From Spirosoma telluris (GTDB lineage Bacteria > Bacteroidota > Bacteroidia > Cytophagales > Spirosomataceae), in NCBI GenBank assembly GCA_003259005.1, contig QLII01000001.1, forward strand, positions 7,989,001-8,053,000: a stretch of DNA of 64,000 bases, written 5' to 3'. Under the pieces are notes generated by a model that saw only the letters and a list, made by a program, of their open reading frames with translations, was not told the DNA's origin and made no database searches. This document shows, one piece after another, positions 59,352 through 64,000 of this stretch (the first letter of the stretch is position 1; each line of letters starts with the position of its first letter). A program made the translations under genes and the position numbers.

Positions 59352-62300
59352 TTAACTAGTATGTGATTTGGGTTCAACATTGGGCACTAATTTGTTAATA
59401 CGAGACCTAGTTACATTATACCTTTGATTTCTAGTATCAAATGCAGGAAATGTGCCTTCTAAAACCTCAATAAGTAATCCATTAATTGTTGGATTTTCAA
59501 TTGTACCAGATGTACAAGTCACTTTATAGTTATTGTTTTTATCAATTTTAACATGAATTATTTGGTCAGCGTCACAGACTACAGCTAAGTTAGGGTTATG
59601 TGTTACTAATATTACTTGCCTCCTCTCTTTGGCCTCTTGAATAAATGGTACTAAAATTGAATATATGCTTTGGTTATCTAAATTTTCCTCAGGTTGGTCT
59701 ATTATTAAAGGTGACCTATCATTATCTAATAACAGATAAAATATTAATAATAATGCTCCTCGTTCTCCTGGAGATAAAGAAGCTATTTCTTTGCCAGCTA
59801 ATTTTAACTGGAAAATAGGTTCTAAGTATTCAAGGCCATATATATAATTATATATATCCTCTATTCTTATATTTTGTTTAAGCTGACTTTGGACATCCTT
59901 AGGAATTAAATCATCTTCCTTCCTTGTATCAAATAGAAGGTCTTTAATAATGCTAGAAGTAAACTTTATTACACCATCAATGTTATTAAAATCTAAAGTT
60001 GATATTAATGTATTAATCTTTTTAGCTGCATCATCTTTAGTATAAAAACTACCTGACTTAGCATAATTTATATAATGATCAAACCTTTCTAAAAAACCTG
60101 TCATTTCAAATGCTGCATCGAAATCTATTTTATATGCCGAAAGCTGGTGTTTGTAATTATCTTTGAATTTCAATATTGGTTCATATAATTCTTTGTACAC
60201 CGATAAAATTTCTAGTTTCTGATAATATAGTTTAATTAATAGTTCTTCTCGCTGCTTATAATGATTTGTCAATACGTGATGCAAAAAATCATTTATATAT
60301 ACTCGATTAATCTCCAACTTCTCTAATTCAGAATGCAGTTCAGATAAATCTTGATGCCATTTCAAATGATTATTGAGATACTCTTGATATTCTTTTGCAG
60401 GCTGATCTAGCATAGCCTGAAGCACATTAATATCTTCTAGTATATTGTATTTGATTTTATATAAGCTAGTGAGTTTAATGCTCGTTTCAAAATCATCAAC
60501 CAATAGGTCATTAATAGGACCATTAGAAATGTCGGAGTTATCCAACATAGAATTAATTAATTCTAATCGCTTGTTTTTCTGATAATTTATATCTTCTAAC
60601 TTGTCTAAGTCTAATTCATATTTAAAAACTGAGTTAACGCTTATATTATTTGAAGACAAGAATATTGATTGGTCAGAAATAAATTTGTTAATATAGTCAT
60701 CCAAGGCCCAAAACGCCTGTAAAGACTTACTGAATGCCTCAACTTCTAAGTTTAATATTTCCCTTTCTTCAATTGCATTTTCTATTGTTTCATCAATATT
60801 ACTAAGCAAGTGTCGATGTAAATTTATATCTTCATTTATCTGCTGCTTCTCACTAGAAATATTTTTCTCATTAACAGCTTTTGGCTCGACAGGTTCTTTT
60901 TCATACAATGCAATTATCCTTTTATTGATAGAATCAATTTCATCATATATCTTTTGCCTATATTCAGGTTTACATTGATCCTCTAATTCAATAATTTTCC
61001 CATTCAGTAAATTAATATCTGACTTCGTCAACTCAATACTTTTTCTAATAACTTCAGTTTTGAAGCTTATTATTTCATCTAAGGAATTTTTATTTAAGCG
61101 TTTTTGAATTGGAATTCTAGAAAATATTATTTTCCTTAATTCATTTTCAAAAAGGCCTTTACCTGTCTCAGGCAAACAAAGCTTTTCAAGGAAACTTTGA
61201 GGAATATAATTTACTCTTTCCGATTCAGACTCTATTGGTTTATCAAATAGAGTTACTTTAGTTATCCTTCCATCTTTCCAGTTGACAGTTGCCTTGAAAA
61301 ATTTACCTTTTATATCTGGAGCTTTATTGAAACGCTCACTTGTTAAGAAAGAAAAAGTTTTAGGTTTTTTAGCATTGCCACATAAAGCCAAAATATCTGC
61401 AATAGCAGTCTTGCCACTACCCTTATTGCCAATAATAGCTATAAGGCCCGAATTTAATTTAATATCAATTTTATCAAACCATTCTTCACCGGAAGGTAAA
61501 GTATTTACTTTTTCTATAATAAGTCTCTCTAAATAATGAGTAGAATTTAATTCAACTAATTTTTTACCTTCTGGCTCTATACCTATAAAAGTCCTTTTGG
61601 GTTCATGAATAATTTGCTTGAGTCCATCAAAATTAAGGTCGGATTTTACCCATAGAAAACGATCTTTATTTTTATTAAATAACTCATTAGAGCTGTGAGC
61701 ATCGCTCCCCCATATAGACGGCTTTATTGATTTGAACTCTTCAATAAAGTTTTTTGACTTAAGACCTAGGCCCCAGGCAATAGTATTTGGGTTGGATGCC
61801 ATCAAACAGTCAGATTTTTGTATTAATACTTTTCTTGTATTATGACCTTGGCTATCCCAATTAATACGACTCAAATCTTCGTCGCAAGGAACTGCCAAAA
61901 TATACTTGTCTCTAAATATATCTTTATCTAGAATTTCACATATCTGAGATGAACTTACACTGACATGGGTCATTCCTATTACTAGTGGTGACTCAGTGAA
62001 TCTATGGTGTTGCCTTTTTAAAGTATCTCCAAATTCAATTAAGTTGTTTACTTTTAGTTTTCGCTTTTGATCAGAATTTTGTGGTTGGCCATCTTTTATA
62101 AAGTCAATATCATGCAAGAAGTTTTCTTCTATTTGGTATATAGGTACTTCCTCTGAAAATATGACATGGAAATTTACCCTACTCGTTTTGTCATGTTTAT
62201 CTGTAATTAATATATCAAGCCGGAATTCTATATTTGGCAAAATAAGTATTTCATTAATTCTAATAATCTCCTCGTTGGTGAACAAAGATTTCATTTTACT

Positions 62301-62519
62301 AGGATTACCCAAATAATCTGATTTTATCTTTTTGTATCCTTCTATTGTGAAATAGTCAGTGATGCCAATAGCATATATATTATGTTCAACAGCTTTTTGA
62401 AATAATGCTTTTACATATATATCCCAATCAGAGCCAAAACCATTATTAAGCGATGAAAAAGGAGTATGCACATGAAGATCCCATTTTCTCCAGATCGAAC
62501 CTACTTCAGAAGAAAGCAT
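59352..62519 (-). CDS. PHP-domain / SMC-like AAA ATPase (TrlF-like), AT-rich, next to tRNA-Arg
   Basis: 1055 aa. An N-terminal PHP phosphoesterase domain (WDLHVHTPFSS with the HxH metal site, AIGITDYFTIEGY, WGSDAHSS) is followed by an ABC/SMC-like ATPase split by a long coiled coil: Walker A GNKGSGKTAIADILAL at about residue 365, signature SLSPGERGALLL, Walker B LIIDQPEENLDN, and VTHNPNLA. The fused PHP-ATPase layout matches proteins annotated TrlF-like, which are often found in defence islands. It may cut nucleic acid in an ATP-controlled manner (inference). Low GC and the adjacent tRNA gene indicate horizontal acquisition. Confidence 0.88.
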   Translation of the reverse strand: MLSSEVGSIWRKWDLHVHTPFSSLNNGFGSDWDIYVKALFQKAVEHNIYAIGITDYFTIEGYKKIKSDYLGNPSKMKSLFTNEEIIRINEILILPNIEFRLDILITDKHDKTSRVNFHVIFSEEVPIYQIEENFLHDIDFIKDGQPQNSDQKRKLKVNNLIEFGDTLKRQHHRFTESPLVIGMTHVSVSSSQICEILDKDIFRDKYILAVPCDEDLSRINWDSQGHNTRKVLIQKSDCLMASNPNTIAWGLGLKSKNFIEEFKSIKPSIWGSDAHSSNELFNKNKDRFLWVKSDLNFDGLKQIIHEPKRTFIGIEPEGKKLVELNSTHYLERLIIEKVNTLPSGEEWFDKIDIKLNSGLIAIIGNKGSGKTAIADILALCGNAKKPKTFSFLTSERFNKAPDIKGKFFKATVNWKDGRITKVTLFDKPIESESERVNYIPQSFLEKLCLPETGKGLFENELRKIIFSRIPIQKRLNKNSLDEIISFKTEVIRKSIELTKSDINLLNGKIIELEDQCKPEYRQKIYDEIDSINKRIIALYEKEPVEPKAVNEKNISSEKQQINEDINLHRHLLSNIDETIENAIEEREILNLEVEAFSKSLQAFWALDDYINKFISDQSIFLSSNNISVNSVFKYELDLDKLEDINYQKNKRLELINSMLDNSDISNGPINDLLVDDFETSIKLTSLYKIKYNILEDINVLQAMLDQPAKEYQEYLNNHLKWHQDLSELHSELEKLEINRVYINDFLHHVLTNHYKQREELLIKLYYQKLEILSVYKELYEPILKFKDNYKHQLSAYKIDFDAAFEMTGFLERFDHYINYAKSGSFYTKDDAAKKINTLISTLDFNNIDGVIKFTSSIIKDLLFDTRKEDDLIPKDVQSQLKQNIRIEDIYNYIYGLEYLEPIFQLKLAGKEIASLSPGERGALLLIFYLLLDNDRSPLIIDQPEENLDNQSIYSILVPFIQEAKERRQVILVTHNPNLAVVCDADQIIHVKIDKNNNYKVTCTSGTIENPTINGLLIEVLEGTFPAFDTRNQRYNVTRSRINKLVPNVEPKSHTS

Positions 62520-62723
62520 TTAATTGATTTTTAGGGTGGTGTAGACTTTTAGTCTGGTGACTCTATTTGGGAACTTAAGTATGCTGCTCTAACTAATTAC
62601 TTAACAAATGAATACTAATTTTTCATTTCTTAACGAAAGTTGACTTTACTTAAGATGACAAGCTCTTTAACAAGTGATTCAGTTATTATTGATTTAGGTC
62701 ATATTTTAGGTAACAATAAAAGC

Positions 62724-62758
62724 AAAATCCCTCAAAATACGTGATTTTGAGGGATTTT
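62724..62758 (-). terminator. Terminator after tRNA-Arg
   Basis: AAAATCCCTCAAAAT pairs with ATTTTGAGGGATTTT (15-bp stem, 5-nt loop). It sits 12 bp after the 3' end of the tRNA gene on the minus strand; the A and T ends make it usable on both strands. Confidence 0.8.
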
Positions 62759-62769
62759 TTGACTTTTCG

Positions 62770-62843
62770 TGCACTCGTAGGGATTCGAACCCCAAACCTC
62801 CTGATCCGTAGTCAGGTGCTCTATCCAATTGAGCTACGAATGC
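62770..62843 (-). tRNA. tRNA-Arg (anticodon ACG)
   Basis: 74-nt cloverleaf on the minus strand. Acceptor stem GCATTCG pairs with CGAGTGC, discriminator A. The D-arm begins AGCTCAATTGGAT, the anticodon arm CCTGA-CTACGGA-TCAGG shows ACG, and the T arm is GGGTTCGAATCCC. No encoded CCA. The 3' end faces the acquired PHP-ATPase gene, the usual attachment-site orientation for islands. Confidence 0.95.
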
Positions 62844-62909
62844 ATTGCTATGAAGCATTTCCCGTTGATTGGGAGTGCAAAAGTAGGGATAAAAAACAGG
62901 CTTGTCAAC

Positions 62910-63707
62910 CTATTTCCCTGAAAAATTTGCTTTTCGCTTCATCAGAAAGGCACCTATGCCCTCTATCGTATCCGCAGAACGGCCTAGTATGTCCTGATTA
63001 TCAGCTTCCTGGTCGAGCTGGTGATCGAGGTCAGAATACAAAGATTGATTCAATACTTTTTTCATTGCTCCAATGGCAAGGGTAGGGGCTACCGCGTAGT
63101 AAGCCACGATTTCGTCCACAGTCGTGTCTAACTCAGCAGTTGGGACGGATCTACTTACTAATCCTAACCGGGCAGCTTCGGGGCCATATACCCGCCGACC
63201 TGTGCTGCATAGGTCGAACGCTCGTTGCGGCCCAATAAGCCGGGGAAGGAAAAAGGTCGACCCAGCATCGGGCATGAGGCCAATGTTGACAAAAATCTGA
63301 CTGAAATACGCTTCATCAGCACAAACAACTACATCACAAGCCAGGGCTAATGAACAACCTGCACCAGCGGCTACTCCATTGACACGGCCAATTACAGGCT
63401 TAGGTAGATTTCGAATGGCCCGAATCATTGGATGGTAGGTAGTGCGCAGAGAATCGCCCAGGGCAAGTTGACCACCTGAGGCTACTGCATTGGCAACCCC
63501 TTCTTTCAGATCAGCTCCAGACGAAAAGGCTTTATCTCCTGCACCCGTAAGTACAACCACCCGCACTTGTTCATCGGCGCCAGCGGCTTCAATGGCTGCT
63601 GTGATGTCACGAATCAGCCCTGGACTTAGGGCATTATAGACCTGTGGCCGATTAAGCGTAATTCGACAAACCGAATTTGTGACGTCGTAAAGAAGATTTT
63701 CGTACAT
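62910..63707 (-). CDS. Enoyl-CoA hydratase/isomerase (crotonase family)
   Basis: 265 aa, typical length. Oxyanion-hole motifs are SSGADLKEG and GVAAGAGCSLALACDVV; MPDAGSTFFLPRLIG is the second conserved block and carries Asp where hydratases often have Glu, which occurs in isomerase-type members such as PaaG. Acts on acyl-CoA in fatty acid or phenylacetate-type breakdown; the exact substrate is not predictable. Cytoplasmic. Stands alone beside the tRNA gene. Confidence 0.93.
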   Translation of the reverse strand: MYENLLYDVTNSVCRITLNRPQVYNALSPGLIRDITAAIEAAGADEQVRVVVLTGAGDKAFSSGADLKEGVANAVASGGQLALGDSLRTTYHPMIRAIRNLPKPVIGRVNGVAAGAGCSLALACDVVVCADEAYFSQIFVNIGLMPDAGSTFFLPRLIGPQRAFDLCSTGRRVYGPEAARLGLVSRSVPTAELDTTVDEIVAYYAVAPTLAIGAMKKVLNQSLYSDLDHQLDQEADNQDILGRSADTIEGIGAFLMKRKANFSGK

Positions 63708-63801
63708 GTTTTTTTGTTTAAACCCAAAGGCACAAGGAATACAGAGTATAATAGAAAAATAAACATGGTATCTCTGTGTTCTTTGTGCCTCTATGTTTAC
63801 T

Positions 63802-63838
63802 TAATATTATACCAGCCAGAATATTATACCAGCCAGAC
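63802..63838. repeat. 18-bp direct duplication at the end of the PAP2 gene
   Basis: AATATTATACCAGCCAGA occurs twice in tandem, and one copy contains the stop region of the following minus-strand gene. A small duplication. Confidence 0.6.
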
Positions 63839-64000
63839 CACAGTAAACAAGCTCACAATTAATCCCAAAGCCAGACCGGCCCCAATCTGGGCGGGTGTAT
63901 GCGCATTAAGTTGTAGCCGCGCGCTACCTACCAAACCTGTTAATAGCACCAGCAAAAGCAGGGGGAAAAACAAGTCGGGCAGGCTGAATTTGAGCATGAT
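63824..64000 (-). CDS. PAP2-family phosphatase, C-terminal end (partial)
   Basis: The last 58 codons of a gene that runs off the window edge. SARLQLNAHTPAQIGAGLALG matches the final PAP2 motif (SR...HxxxQ/D...G), with two membrane helices around it. Probably an undecaprenyl-pyrophosphate or phosphatidate phosphatase of the inner membrane. Confidence 0.75.
   Translation of the reverse strand: MMLKFSLPDLFFPLLLLVLLTGLVGSARLQLNAHTPAQIGAGLALGLIVSLFTVVWLV

Overview
The window looks like a chromosome segment of a Spirosoma-like member of the Cytophagales (Bacteroidota). The evidence is the gene set (hybrid periplasmic-propeller sensors, SBBP/LRR surface proteins, DinB and fasciclin proteins) and recurrent TAnnTTTG-like -7 promoter elements. 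Genus is inferred from overall protein character, not from a search. Most genes have moderate GC. Two stretches (about 29.3-31.6 kb and 59.3-62.6 kb) are clearly AT-rich and look acquired.

Layout: 0-6.8 kb holds an RND tripartite efflux operon plus a fasciclin protein. 6.8-41.1 kb is a dense envelope, osmotic and general stress island. It carries a vanadium-haloperoxidase/PAP2 lipoprotein, two universal stress proteins and the remnant of a third, two paralogous coiled-coil membrane proteins, a TPR protein, a ClC channel, a LOG-family protein, a Na+/H+ antiporter, a DUF389 protein, an OmpR-type two-component system, and several tiny membrane proteins. It also carries a full set of trehalose genes (TPS-TPP fusion, TreS-maltokinase fusion, trehalase, degenerate TreZ-like protein), an APC permease, an MscS channel, a sterol-desaturase-like enzyme and a coiled-coil lipoprotein. 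An OLD-family nuclease sits inside it. 41.3-45.4 kb is a decayed mobile region: a serine recombinase interrupted by a small inverted-repeat element, an IS3-type transposase remnant, and short GC-rich insertions. 45.6-55.7 kb encodes one giant surface protein and one hybrid two-component sensor. 56-64 kb holds a cupin-like protein, an AraC regulator with an SDR, a PHP/SMC-like ATPase next to tRNA-Arg, an enoyl-CoA hydratase and the end of a PAP2 phosphatase.

The main discovery is a cis-regulatory system. Ten arrays of a hexamer (CTTAGA / TCTAAG) repeat at an exact 11-bp period, mostly with four registers. Nine end 9-12 bp before a TAnnTTTG-like -7 element; the tenth does so if a degenerate fourth register is counted. 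Each lies a short, fairly constant distance upstream of a gene. This is the architecture expected for an OmpR/PhoB-family activator, and an OmpR-type response regulator/kinase pair is encoded in the middle of the set. The arrays precede the efflux operon, a universal stress gene, both coiled-coil paralogues, both trehalose operons facing away from each other, the TreZ-like operon, a coiled-coil lipoprotein and two tiny membrane proteins. I infer one stress regulon built around this two-component system.

A technical caution: at least 21 genes or gene parts are split by what look like single-base losses in homopolymer runs, each restored by adding one base. I read these mostly as consensus errors, so the split frames are annotated here as single genes with the junction noted.
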